IMG/VR virus record: IMGVR_UViG_3300042988_000109
Span: 1-44,501 of that record
Origin: a virus
Direction: 5' to 3' (one strand)
Length of the DNA: 44,501 nt
The position numbers and the translations under genes were made by a program. Shown here piece after piece: positions 17,579-26,243 of the stretch; within the stretch, counting starts at the first letter, position 1, and the number at the start of each line of letters is the position of its first letter. The notes under the pieces are model-generated. The model had not been told where the DNA came from. It saw nothing but the letters and a program-made list of their open reading frames with translations, and searched no databases.

Positions 17579-19843
17579 ATGAGCTTAAAATCATTCATCG
17601 CAAAAGTAGAAACTACTCAACTCAATGAGTTCGCTCCAGCAGCACCAAGTGCCCCGAGTGCACCAGGCGCACCAGTTACTCCACGTGTAGGACAAAAAGT
17701 AATTGTTAAACCAGGAGCTCCTGCTAAGACTGGTACTACAGCACCAGCTGCAAACACGGCAGTGCCCGGCACACCAAGTGCACCTGGCTCAACACAACCA
17801 CAATCTCAAATTACTAATCAAGCAGGCAAAGTAATTGCGCAAGCTAACACTGCTGATGCCAAGAAGTTAGGCGACTTAGTTAATGCTGGTAACGTCACAA
17901 TGATGGACCCTACTACTGGTGAACCACTCGAAGAAGCTGGCGAAGAGAGCCAGACTTACAGAGACGCTAAAGCCCTTCAACGCGCTGCTGGTATCAATGC
18001 CAGTGCTGACGATGCCGAAGAACGTATGAAGGCTCGTCGTGAAGAACCTAAGACTGCGTTCCAACACGCATCAAAGACATTTATGAAACACGCAAAAGAC
18101 CCACTAGGATTAAATGAAAGTGTTATGACAGCCTCAAAGTTAGAGGACATCTTGTCTAACTATCCACATGAACATAAAATGGCCCAAGAAGGTTGGGGAA
18201 TGGACGCTAGTTTAGCAGAAGCGCTAACTGACCATTACTTCAAAGAAGGCCGCATCCCACGTGCCGTATGGAACGCATCTTCTGAAGAGCTCCGTAAACA
18301 CGTTGAAGAATGCTATACCCAAGATGTACAGCAGATGCAAGAAGGTATCGAAGACCGTATTGGCGCAACACCTGCACCAATCAATCGTAATCCTGTAACT
18401 CAGAATCCAGTAACAACACCTGCGTTTGTTCGTAAACAACAAACTGCTGGTGCGCCTGTCGCTGCTCCTAAAATGACTCCAAAAGTCGCACCAGTAGATA
18501 AGCAGGCATCGCCATCACAACCAGTTCAAGATGAACTCGAAGAAGCATCTCCGCTAGAGACAATGCTTCGCCAAGCAACTAAGGAAAGCACAATGTACGA
18601 AAGTAAAAAACTAAAGGGCGGTCAAGCTAAGCTAGACGCTAACAAAAATGGCAAGCTAGAAAAAAGTGACTTCAAAGCCCTACGTGCTAAGAAGGTTGAT
18701 GAAGCCACTACTAAGACCAAGACTGGTGTTAAACACACTGCTGATGACGGTGGTTACGGTCGCAAAGATGACGATGCTTCCACTGGCGGTGATAAGTCAT
18801 TTGATAGTAGTGAATTGAATTCAGTATTTGGTGGCAAGAAGCCAGCAAAAGAAATTGGCAAACTATCTGTTAAGAAGCGCATCAAGACAAAAGCTGATAG
18901 TGAAGAAGTTGATGAGTCATTCACCAAGTGGGATGCTCAATTGAAGACTCTCTTAGAAGGCAAGCAAATTGTTAAAGAAGGTCTATCAGTATCTACATCA
19001 GTAGGTCAAGAAGGCGCACCAGACACAGTTAGTATCACTGCTAGTGACGAAGACGCGCATCAACTCTTGGCACTCTTAAACAATGCGGGTATGGGCAGTG
19101 GTGTACCTAGTCACTCAGTTAAGACTGACCCAATGGCAGACTTAATGAAAGCACACGCTGATAGTGAAGGCGGCTCATTCTCTACTGCTGGCACAGAAGA
19201 ACCAGGTGACATTGAAGTCACAGACTTCGACGGCGCACAAGACGAAATCTCTGGTAAAGAAGATGACGGTATGGACGCTATGAAGCAAATGCTAGCAGCT
19301 ATGGGCATTGGTAGCGATGCCGCTCCTGAACCTAAGCACAATGAATTTGATGCTGGCAGTGACAGTGAAGAAGGTGACGAAGAATCCGGTGAAGAATCTT
19401 CTGGTGAAGAAGGTGAAGACGACACTGAAGTTGTAGTTGGTGAAGAGTGGAGTGATGACGAAGCTGACGAAGACTACGATAGTGATGGTGAAGTTGAATC
19501 TGAAAAAGAAGAGCACGAAGGCGCTGTTGGTAATGCTATCGAAGACAGCGAAGACTCTGACGACGAAGATAAAGAAGAGCACAAGTGCGATAGTTGTGGC
19601 GGCGAATTAAACGAGGGTCACGACTGCGGTACTCAATTGAACGAGTGGGCAAACTCACCACAGGGTCAAAGTGAAGACGAAGAGTTCACAGCAACAATTG
19701 ATTACTTTACCAAGACAATCGCAGGTGGTCTCAATGGTCAAAAGCGTGATCAAACAGTATTGCCACACACTAGTGTAAAAGTCAGTGAAGGCTATAACAT
19801 TGATGTAGCTGCTGAGATGCGCAAACTAGCTGGCATTCGTTAA
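17579..19843 (+). CDS. Large acidic internal-head-type protein with EF-hand-like loop
   Basis: A protein of 754 residues, strongly acidic and mostly low complexity. An Ala/Pro-rich segment (about 19-85) follows a short N-terminus (MSLKSFIAKVETTQLNEF) holding a possible gp21-type cleavage site. Several LNE/LEE/LxE sites recur. A canonical EF-hand-like calcium loop, D-A-N-K-N-G-K-L-E-K-S-D, lies near 352-363. A very acidic Glu/Asp/Ser run spans about 595-665, followed by a Cys/His cluster (KCDSCGGELNEGHDCG, about 669-684) able to bind zinc, and the tail ends EMRKLAGIR. This suggests an ejected or scaffold-like internal head protein processed by the prohead protease; it is not clearly gp22. Spacing to both neighbours is 2 nt. 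Confidence 0.75.
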   Translation: MSLKSFIAKVETTQLNEFAPAAPSAPSAPGAPVTPRVGQKVIVKPGAPAKTGTTAPAANTAVPGTPSAPGSTQPQSQITNQAGKVIAQANTADAKKLGDLVNAGNVTMMDPTTGEPLEEAGEESQTYRDAKALQRAAGINASADDAEERMKARREEPKTAFQHASKTFMKHAKDPLGLNESVMTASKLEDILSNYPHEHKMAQEGWGMDASLAEALTDHYFKEGRIPRAVWNASSEELRKHVEECYTQDVQQMQEGIEDRIGATPAPINRNPVTQNPVTTPAFVRKQQTAGAPVAAPKMTPKVAPVDKQASPSQPVQDELEEASPLETMLRQATKESTMYESKKLKGGQAKLDANKNGKLEKSDFKALRAKKVDEATTKTKTGVKHTADDGGYGRKDDDASTGGDKSFDSSELNSVFGGKKPAKEIGKLSVKKRIKTKADSEEVDESFTKWDAQLKTLLEGKQIVKEGLSVSTSVGQEGAPDTVSITASDEDAHQLLALLNNAGMGSGVPSHSVKTDPMADLMKAHADSEGGSFSTAGTEEPGDIEVTDFDGAQDEISGKEDDGMDAMKQMLAAMGIGSDAAPEPKHNEFDAGSDSEEGDEESGEESSGEEGEDDTEVVVGEEWSDDEADEDYDSDGEVESEKEEHEGAVGNAIEDSEDSDDEDKEEHKCDSCGGELNEGHDCGTQLNEWANSPQGQSEDEEFTATIDYFTKTIAGGLNGQKRDQTVLPHTSVKVSEGYNIDVAAEMRKLAGIR

Positions 19844-19845
19844 TT

Positions 19846-20220
19846 ATGAGAGCACACGAGTTCATAGGCGAATCTAAGGCTGCTAAAATCAGCAAGAGAA
19901 ATAGTCAATCTACTAGGGGTCTGGCAAAGTTCAGAGACCCTAATGGATACGATCGCATCTACGAACTCAATCGTGTGATGATGGCAGTTGCTGCGACTGA
20001 CGGTGATATCGACCCACTAGTCAGTCAAGAAAGCTGGAGTGGTCGCTTCAATACTGCTCATCCGTACACAGAAGCCGAACAAAAGATGCTAGAAAAAGCA
20101 TACAAAGCAATCGGCAGTGAGCACCATGACCTAAACAACGGCGACATGCTATCCCGTGAACTAGAAGATACGCAGAAGAAGAGTCCGGTACCAACTACCA
20201 AGCGCGTCAAATTCAAATAA
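19846..20220 (+). CDS. Conserved T4-like protein with capsid-targeting-like N-terminus
   Basis: A protein of 124 residues starting MRAHEFIGESK, again a short helix ending in an I-x-E site. The middle (FRDPNGYDRIYELNRVMMAV, then NTAHPYTEAEQKMLEKAYKA, about 28-87) matches a small family I recall from T4-like aquatic phages; the function is unknown. The C-terminus is Lys/Arg-rich (TTKRVKFK). It lies two bases after the large acidic protein, in the same unit, and probably shares packaging into the head or another virion role. Confidence 0.75.
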   Translation: MRAHEFIGESKAAKISKRNSQSTRGLAKFRDPNGYDRIYELNRVMMAVAATDGDIDPLVSQESWSGRFNTAHPYTEAEQKMLEKAYKAIGSEHHDLNNGDMLSRELEDTQKKSPVPTTKRVKFK

Positions 20221-20243
20221 AAAATTTAAGCACTGTTCCTGGA

Positions 20244-20251
20244 TATAAATA
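20244..20251 (+). promoter_or_regulatory. Late promoter element (perfect TATAAATA)
   Basis: The only exact match here to the T4 late consensus, 24 nt before the methyltransferase ATG, with AAAGGAAC as ribosome-binding site. Confidence 0.7.
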
Positions 20252-20275
20252 TCTCCATCAAACAAAGGAACAAAT

Positions 20276-20974
20276 ATGGCATTAGATGCTTCACAAACAA
20301 TTGACTTACTCAAACTCCGCTTCGTATTAGACTGGATGTACAACACCCATGTTTATGCAGAGGGGGATTCGGGCTTCCACAAGGAAATTACAACAAAGAT
20401 GGTAGCTGATTACATCGATCCACTCAATCTACCAAAAGACGCAAAAATCTTAGACTTAGGTTGTGGCCCAGGCTACTTCTTAAATGAGATGAAAGAACGC
20501 GGCTACACAAACATGGTAGGCGCAACTCTCAGTCCAGAAGACAGAAAAATCTGTGAAGACAATGGCCACACTACTGCCCCATACGACATGAGCTTTTTAC
20601 CAGTAAAAGACGGTTACATTGATGAGTCAGTTGACTTCATCTTTGCTCGTCACGCACTAGAGCACTCACCATTCCCGATCATCACGCTCGTTGAGTGGAA
20701 CAGAGTCTTAAAGCAAGGTGGCAAAATTTATATTGAGATCCCTCAACCGGACTGCCAACGCCGTCATGAATTCAATCCGAATCATTATTCTATCTTGGGC
20801 GCAACACAATGGGCAGCACTCTTCCAGCGTACAGGCTTCACTATCGACAAATTCAACAACTTCGAATTTGACTTAAAGTTAGGTCGCACTGATGAGAATG
20901 GTGAACTAATCTCCGAGCGTGAAAAGTATTACTGTATCGTAATAACCAAAAACCATTGCTTAGATTTGAAGTAA
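20276..20974 (+). CDS. Class I SAM-dependent methyltransferase
   Basis: A protein of 232 residues with SAM-binding motif I ILDLGCGPGYF (58-68), an acidic motif II region, SVDFIFARHALEHSP (motif IV area, about 122-136) and the RVLKQGGKIYIEIPQP strand typical of Methyltransf_11-type enzymes. The substrate is unknown; small molecules, sugars and proteins are all possible, and there is no DNA-type NPPY motif. It sits in the late structural region with its own perfect late promoter and a terminator directly behind, so it is expressed with virion genes. That favours modification of a virion protein or surface, though this is inference only. Confidence 0.85.
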   Translation: MALDASQTIDLLKLRFVLDWMYNTHVYAEGDSGFHKEITTKMVADYIDPLNLPKDAKILDLGCGPGYFLNEMKERGYTNMVGATLSPEDRKICEDNGHTTAPYDMSFLPVKDGYIDESVDFIFARHALEHSPFPIITLVEWNRVLKQGGKIYIEIPQPDCQRRHEFNPNHYSILGATQWAALFQRTGFTIDKFNNFEFDLKLGRTDENGELISEREKYYCIVITKNHCLDLK

Positions 20975-20992
20975 GAGATAACTCTCCTATAT

Positions 20993-21013
20993 TGGCCCTT
21001 CGGGGCCATTTTT
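20993..21013 (+). terminator. Rho-independent terminator with UUCG tetraloop
   Basis: Stem TGGCCC (20993-20998), loop TTCG, GGGCCA (21003-21008), then TTTTT. The exceptionally stable UUCG loop makes this the clearest terminator in the window. Confidence 0.88.
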
Positions 21014-21016
21014 GTC

Positions 21017-21024
21017 ACTAAATA
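21017..21024 (+). promoter_or_regulatory. Late promoter element, 4 nt from ATG
   Basis: ACTAAATA then TTCT then ATG (21029). It begins only a few bases after the terminator U-tract, so the following gene should depend on this leaderless-type start. Confidence 0.6.
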
Positions 21025-21028
21025 TTCT

Positions 21029-21853
21029 ATGTCCTTCGACCCATTCAAACAATCAAAATTAATGTCCGCGTATACTGGTATGCAAAATAGTACAGTACCA
21101 CAGAGTGAAATCGAAAGTATCGACGACTTGAAGCGCCTAGCTGGTGTTACCACGAGTTATGGTGAAGAGACGAGTGAATACGCTACAAATCTAGGGCAGA
21201 TACAACGTGAACAGAACATACGGCCCGGGTCGGAGGAATGGTTTAAGCTGTGGTTCGCCCGTCCTCATCTAACAGGTGAAAAGCCATTCAATGAAGGCAT
21301 TCAAAAATACACGGTATCAACAGCAGATGCTGAGTTCCTAATTGAGCAACATATAAACGCAACTAGCAGACAACGCTTTGCCCTACATGGTCCTAACAAA
21401 AAGCTATTTGAACATTATGACCTAGATACCGCCACAGAACTAATCACCGAAAAGATTGTCGAGGAAGAACGCTTGGTGACTGAAAATATCGCACCAAATG
21501 ACCCTCTACTAACGGAGTTCTTCACGGCATTCGGCAACTTCAGTACTGGCAATACAGTCAATCCTAATGATAGTGTATGTGTACTCCGTTTAACTGCCAC
21601 AAAGTTCACCGGCAAATCAATCACACTCACAGGATTCTTAGATGGCAGAGTAATATCTGGTATAGGTAATGGTGTCATCTACTTCGAGGACGGTTCAATG
21701 TTCCCAGAGACGCCCGTATTACGTCAGCAAACGCGCACATGGGATCAAACTATCGTATTTAAAGACAGCAATCATGCGCAACAATGCTATACGCTCCTGC
21801 TATTACATCTATCGGATAACAGGGAATGGGAGTTCGTTGACGAAGTTAGCTAA
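21029..21853 (+). CDS. Conserved T4-like hypothetical protein, probable virion component
   Basis: A protein of 274 residues. The N-terminus (about 28-36) has DDLKRLAGV, a motif repeated in neighbouring proteins. A SEEWFKLWFARPHLTGEKPF segment (about 68-87) is one I recall from aquatic T4-like phages. The middle is helical and acidic (ATELITEKIVEEERLVTE). The C-terminal ~110 residues are beta-rich (ATKFTGKSITLTGFLDGRVI, then VIYFEDGSMFPET). Function unknown. There is no visible ribosome-binding site, in keeping with the leaderless-type promoter immediately upstream. Confidence 0.75.
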   Translation: MSFDPFKQSKLMSAYTGMQNSTVPQSEIESIDDLKRLAGVTTSYGEETSEYATNLGQIQREQNIRPGSEEWFKLWFARPHLTGEKPFNEGIQKYTVSTADAEFLIEQHINATSRQRFALHGPNKKLFEHYDLDTATELITEKIVEEERLVTENIAPNDPLLTEFFTAFGNFSTGNTVNPNDSVCVLRLTATKFTGKSITLTGFLDGRVISGIGNGVIYFEDGSMFPETPVLRQQTRTWDQTIVFKDSNHAQQCYTLLLLHLSDNREWEFVDEVS

Positions 21854-21856
21854 ATA
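21849..21856 (+). promoter_or_regulatory. Late promoter element
   Basis: GCTAAATA overlapping the preceding stop codon, 20 nt before the ATG at 21877, with ATAGGAAC between. Confidence 0.52.
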
Positions 21857-21876
21857 CTAGATATAGGAACACTCAT

Positions 21877-22239
21877 ATGAAAATTCAAGAACTTCTCCAA
21901 GGCTTAATCGACGATCTAGATGGCATGGAACATACCACTGGTAACCCACGCAATTCAACGACCTCTGCTCAAGGAGGCTTAGTGCCAGCTTTTGCTGATA
22001 ACACCGATAATACTGAAGCTGAAGTGTTTGTGCCGCCACTACAAGCGTCCCTAGAGCTACAGAAACGTGAAGCTGGTGTAGATAGTATCTACGACAGTGA
22101 AGACGAGTGTGTAGACTTAATCGGCGCTGACTATGAAGAGGAATCTGATGGTACAGACGAATTGAATGCAATCACACGCTTAGCAGGCTTCCCACAAGAA
22201 CCAATCGTAGCAATCACACAATCAAGTACTCCGTTCTAA
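21877..22239 (+). CDS. Small acidic conserved phage protein
   Basis: A protein of 120 residues, acidic, beginning MKIQELLQGLIDDLDG. A VFVPPLQASLELQKREAGVD segment (about 50-69) is a pattern I recall from T4-like aquatic phages, and the C-terminal part carries LNAITRLAGFPQ, the same RLAG-type motif seen in two other nearby proteins. Mostly disordered. Function unknown; it lies just upstream of the tail fibre gene (12 nt gap, good AGGAG site before the fibre) and is likely co-transcribed with it. Confidence 0.7.
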   Translation: MKIQELLQGLIDDLDGMEHTTGNPRNSTTSAQGGLVPAFADNTDNTEAEVFVPPLQASLELQKREAGVDSIYDSEDECVDLIGADYEEESDGTDELNAITRLAGFPQEPIVAITQSSTPF

Positions 22240-22251
22240 TAGGAGTCCTCC

Positions 22252-25185
22252 ATGATACATGATTTATTCACCAGTCGAAACAACGGCGTAGACCCAGCAA
22301 ACTACGTAGGCTCAGTCAATCGTCTATGGTACAACCCAGATACAAACACCTTGCGCTACAGTGACGGCAACACACCAGGCGGACTGGGCGTAAACCCAGG
22401 CAACAACGTAGTGATACCAGGTGGCAGTAACGGCGCTGTTCAATTCAAGGGCGGTGGCACATTCGACGGTACGAATGACTTTCACTATCACTCTGCTAAT
22501 AGTACACTAGTATTATCTAATGCTATCTCAGTTGCCAATATCACAGTATCAACTACACTGATTGCTAACACAGCAAACATCTCATATCTAAACAGCACAC
22601 ATTCAAATCTAGGTAATGTCTCAAACGTTCATCTCAATGGCGGTAACGCACACGAGTTATTACAAACAGATGGCAGTGGCAATCTCACATGGGTAGCTAT
22701 TACATCAGTAGCAAACGCTAACTATGCTAACTTCGCTGGTAACGCTAATACCTCTAACACTGCGACAACAGCAAACACAGCAAACTATGCTAACTTCGCT
22801 GGCACAGCAAATATCAGTAACACCTCTGCTAACGCTAACTATGCTCTCTCATCTAACACTGCTAACTCAGCTACAACAGCGACGACAGCAAACACAGTTA
22901 CATCAGCAGCACAATCTAACATCACAAGTGTCGGTAATCTAACATCACTCACAGTCACTGGTGTTACTAATCTGGGCGAAGTCGGCAATGTAAAAATCAC
23001 TAGCGGCGGTAACGGTCAATACTTACAGACAGATGGCACTGGTAATCTCACATGGGCAACAATCGATTCTGCGCCTCAAGTTGCGGGCAACAACAATCAA
23101 GTACAGTACAACAGCAACGGCGCATTTGCAGCTAGTCCCAACCTAACCTTCAACGGTACACTACTAACTACACGTAACTTCAAAACAACAGTAGCAAACT
23201 TAGGTGCGCCGGCTAACATTACAATCACTGGCGGCAGTGATGGTTATGTTCTTACAACAGATGGAGCAGGTAATCTCTCATGGTCAGAGTCAAGCGGCGG
23301 CGCACCGGATGGTAGCGACGGCGAGTTACAGTTCAAAAACGGCAACGTGTTCGGTGCCGACAGTAACCTCTCTTACAACTCATCAACACAAACACTAACA
23401 GTAGCAGGCACACTACGTGTAGCAACTAGCATCGAGACAACAGGAGCATCACCAGCACCTCAACTCTCGGGATTCATCATCGCTAACACTGTATCGGCTG
23501 ACTTAGGTTCGGTAGCAAATCTACGCATCACAGGCGGCAATGCTAATCAGTATCTCAAAACAGACGGCACTGGTAATCTCTCTTGGTACACACCAGCAGG
23601 CGGCGGTGGTGGTTCACCCGGCGGTAATAGCGGCGAGATTCAACTCAACACTGCTGGCGCATTCGGCGGCACACCTAATCTAGTATTCGCTAACAACACA
23701 CTAACAGTTACATCGAACATAGTCACTGATGACATAATCTCTAATACAATCGGCGGCAACACTATCACTGCTACTGACTTATTAGTGTCAAATGTAGCTG
23801 ACTTAGGTGATGTATCAAATATTACAATCACTGGCGGCACTAACGCTCAGTTCTTACAAACAGACGGTAATGGCAATCTCGTATGGACAGGCGATGCTAC
23901 ATTCGACTCGCTTATCATCAATGGTAACGGGTTAGTGACGGGTACATGGACAGTACAGGGCACAACAGCAACAGTCAATGCTACGTCACTGAACGTAGAA
24001 GACCCCATTATCAAAATAGGCGGATTTGCTAACGGTGATCCGCTCACACTAAACGACGGCAAAGATCGTGGCATATTAGGTCACTACTACACAACTGAAC
24101 ACGTTGATACATTCATGGGATGGGACAATAGTAATGCAGAGTTCGCATTCGGTAGTAACGTCAGTGACGCTAACGATATAGTTACATTCAACTCGTTCGG
24201 TAACGTTCGTGCCCATACATTCAAGGGCAACATCGTTGCTCGTTCAGCAAACTTAGGCAACGTAGCAAACATGACCCTCACTGGTGGCAGTAACGGTCAG
24301 TTCTTACGTACAGACGGTAACGGTACACTAACATGGGCTACAACATACGGCGATACAAACGTCGGCAGCTACATTCCTAACTACACTGGTAACACTAACT
24401 TTACTGGCAGCAACATCTCTCTAGGTGCTGTTGCTAATCTACACATCACTGGCGGTAGTAACGCTCAGTTCTTACAGACAAACGGCAGTGGCAATCTCTC
24501 ATGGGCAACGGGTTATGGCAACAGCGATGTTGGTAGTTATCTAGCAGCATACACGGGTAACATCAACTTTAGTGGCAGTAACATCTCTCTAGGTAGTGTC
24601 GCTAACTTACACATCGCTAACGGATCAAGTGGTCAGTTCTTACAAACTGACGGCAACGGCAATCTAAGTTGGGCAAACTTAGCAAGCGTATCAGGCAATA
24701 TCGGTACTACCGGTAACATCACTGCTAACTATGTCAACGCTAACAAACTCTATGGCACTGTTCTAACGGCAGCGCAACCGTACATCACTAGTCTTGGCAA
24801 CGTTGGCAACCTAACAGTTACTGGCAACATCATAGGTAATGTCGATGGTTACTCTATCGGCTACAAGGCGGTACCTCAAGTAACAATGTCGGGTAACGTA
24901 ACACTAGCGCTAACAGATAGTGGTAAGCACTACTACAACACAGCAACAGGCGTATCACAAGTAACAGTACCAAACGCGGCAACGGTAGGCTTCGATATTG
25001 GCACTGCTATTACAATCGTCAACAAGAGTAGTAGTAACTTGACCATCACACCGGCTACGGGCGTATCAATCTTCATGGCTGGTAACTCAACAAGTAACAG
25101 CAGAGTCATGGCAACATACTCAACGGCAACACTTCTTTACACCGCTACGAATGAATGGTTTTTGACTGGTACAGGACTGACCTAA
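22252..25185 (+). CDS. Repeat-containing tail fibre protein
   Basis: A protein of 977 residues. The N-terminal ~60 residues (ANYVGSVNRLWYNPDTNTLR, then YSDGNTPGG) resemble the N-terminal domain of phage fibre proteins. The body carries about eight copies of a repeat built on LGNVANLHITGGSNAQFLQT followed by DGNGNLSW (codons near 22612, 22975, 23200, 23506, 23806, 24256, 24421 and 24592), spaced by Asn/Thr/Ala-rich linkers such as TANYANFAGTA. The C-terminal ~110 residues form a distinct domain (VTMSGNVTLALTDSGKHYYN, an AITIVNKSS segment, and EWFLTGTGLT). This is probably a trimeric beta-structured fibre. Its stop overlaps the start of the Gly-rich adhesin gene (TAATG). Confidence 0.85.
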   Translation: MIHDLFTSRNNGVDPANYVGSVNRLWYNPDTNTLRYSDGNTPGGLGVNPGNNVVIPGGSNGAVQFKGGGTFDGTNDFHYHSANSTLVLSNAISVANITVSTTLIANTANISYLNSTHSNLGNVSNVHLNGGNAHELLQTDGSGNLTWVAITSVANANYANFAGNANTSNTATTANTANYANFAGTANISNTSANANYALSSNTANSATTATTANTVTSAAQSNITSVGNLTSLTVTGVTNLGEVGNVKITSGGNGQYLQTDGTGNLTWATIDSAPQVAGNNNQVQYNSNGAFAASPNLTFNGTLLTTRNFKTTVANLGAPANITITGGSDGYVLTTDGAGNLSWSESSGGAPDGSDGELQFKNGNVFGADSNLSYNSSTQTLTVAGTLRVATSIETTGASPAPQLSGFIIANTVSADLGSVANLRITGGNANQYLKTDGTGNLSWYTPAGGGGGSPGGNSGEIQLNTAGAFGGTPNLVFANNTLTVTSNIVTDDIISNTIGGNTITATDLLVSNVADLGDVSNITITGGTNAQFLQTDGNGNLVWTGDATFDSLIINGNGLVTGTWTVQGTTATVNATSLNVEDPIIKIGGFANGDPLTLNDGKDRGILGHYYTTEHVDTFMGWDNSNAEFAFGSNVSDANDIVTFNSFGNVRAHTFKGNIVARSANLGNVANMTLTGGSNGQFLRTDGNGTLTWATTYGDTNVGSYIPNYTGNTNFTGSNISLGAVANLHITGGSNAQFLQTNGSGNLSWATGYGNSDVGSYLAAYTGNINFSGSNISLGSVANLHIANGSSGQFLQTDGNGNLSWANLASVSGNIGTTGNITANYVNANKLYGTVLTAAQPYITSLGNVGNLTVTGNIIGNVDGYSIGYKAVPQVTMSGNVTLALTDSGKHYYNTATGVSQVTVPNAATVGFDIGTAITIVNKSSSNLTITPATGVSIFMAGNSTSNSRVMATYSTATLLYTATNEWFLTGTGLT

Positions 25186-26225
25186 TGAGCGGCGCAACAA
25201 TGATGATTCAGTTGAATCAGTATGCTATTGTCAATAGCGTTAGTACTCCACTGGAAACTATTGAGGCAGCGCCCAGTGGTAGTACGGTAACTATGTTGAT
25301 CACTGGATCTGGTTACGGCACTTGGACAAAACCATCTAACTATAATGGATTGAGTAGTAAAATAACTATTATTGGTGCTGGAGGTAGTGGAGCAAATACA
25401 ACGTCTGGTGGCGGCGGAGGTGGCGGAGGTGGCGGATTCGCCCAGTCAAACAACGTCAACATTACTAGTAACGTATGTTTTTATTACTTGTCTCCTGGCG
25501 GCACATTAGCAAATGCTGCTACTGATTCATGGTTCAACAAAACTGGTGCTAATTCTAAGCCGTCATCATCATCAGGTGGTGTACTTGCTAAAGCTGGTAC
25601 AAACGGTTCAACGGTAGTCACTGGTACAGGCGGAGCAGGAACGGCATCATCGGCAGCTACGAATCTAGGCGCATCAGTAGTCAAAGCGGGCGGCTCTGGC
25701 GGCACAGGTGCGGCAGCTACACGAAGTGCGGGTGGCGGCGGCGCTTCTGGCGGCGGCATGATAGGCGTACAATTCTACACGGGCGCAGTAGGCGGCAGTG
25801 GCATCTCATCAACCTTGTACAACCCGTCAGGCGGTGGCGGTGGTGGAGCAGGTGGCGGTGTTGGCGGCAACGGAACGGATACTCGAGGCGGCAATGGCGG
25901 CAACGGACCATCAGGTACCGGCGGTGGCGCTGGTAGTGCTGGTAACGGCGCAGACGGTACAGTCGGTGGTGGCGGAGCAGGCGGCTGGAGTGACAAATCG
26001 TCATCAATCAGCTACAACGGAGCAAACGGCTCACATCAAGCACTATGGACTGACTTCGTAACGGGAGCGAGTGCTGGCCCAGGCGGCGGCGGCGGTGGAG
26101 GTGGCGGCGGCACATACTCGACGAGCACTGGTGGCACTGGCGGCTACGGAGGTGGCGGCGGAGCAGGACCAACACCAGGTGCCGGCGGCCCAGCTGTTAT
26201 CGCCATTACATACACTGTGGCATAA
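25185..26225 (+). CDS. Glycine-rich tail fibre adhesin candidate
   Basis: A protein of 346 residues. After an N-terminal ~85 residues (MSGATMMIQLNQYAIVNS, then a TWTKPSNYNGLSSKITIIGA strand that starts the Gly-rich fold in many fibres) it is dominated by glycine: runs of ten Gly at about residues 87-96 and around 310, and many GGxGG blocks with Ser, Thr, Ala and Asn. It ends in a hydrophobic strand, AVIAITYTVA. Such chains form polyglycine-II helix bundles, as in the gp38 adhesins of Salmonella phage S16 relatives. Start 25185 is chosen because it overlaps the fibre stop; a start at 25155 lies wholly inside the fibre gene. It is probably the receptor-binding tip. Confidence 0.8.
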   Translation: MSGATMMIQLNQYAIVNSVSTPLETIEAAPSGSTVTMLITGSGYGTWTKPSNYNGLSSKITIIGAGGSGANTTSGGGGGGGGGGFAQSNNVNITSNVCFYYLSPGGTLANAATDSWFNKTGANSKPSSSSGGVLAKAGTNGSTVVTGTGGAGTASSAATNLGASVVKAGGSGGTGAAATRSAGGGGASGGGMIGVQFYTGAVGGSGISSTLYNPSGGGGGGAGGGVGGNGTDTRGGNGGNGPSGTGGGAGSAGNGADGTVGGGGAGGWSDKSSSISYNGANGSHQALWTDFVTGASAGPGGGGGGGGGGTYSTSTGGTGGYGGGGGAGPTPGAGGPAVIAITYTVA

Positions 26226-26231
26226 TAGTAG

Positions 26232-26239
26232 CATAAATA
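26232..26239 (+). promoter_or_regulatory. Late promoter element, 4 nt from ATG
   Basis: CATAAATA then AACT then the terminase ATG (26244); again a leaderless-type geometry. Confidence 0.58.
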
Positions 26240-26243
26240 AACT

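Noticed and set aside
19111-19582. Ser- and Phe-rich minus-strand ORFs opposite the acidic tail of the 17579 gene
   Set aside because: They are antisense shadows of GAA/GAC-rich codons with no start context.
25155-25184. Earlier ATG for the Gly-rich adhesin
   Set aside because: It is inside the fibre C-terminal domain in another frame; ATG 25185 makes the TAATG overlap.
22252-25185. Fibre DNA repeats as a CRISPR array
   Set aside because: The repeats are degenerate, in frame and encode a protein motif; spacers are not of uniform length.
25484-26234. Pro-, Arg- and Ala-rich minus- or plus-strand ORFs over the Gly-rich adhesin
   Set aside because: They are frame shadows of GGN-repeat DNA.
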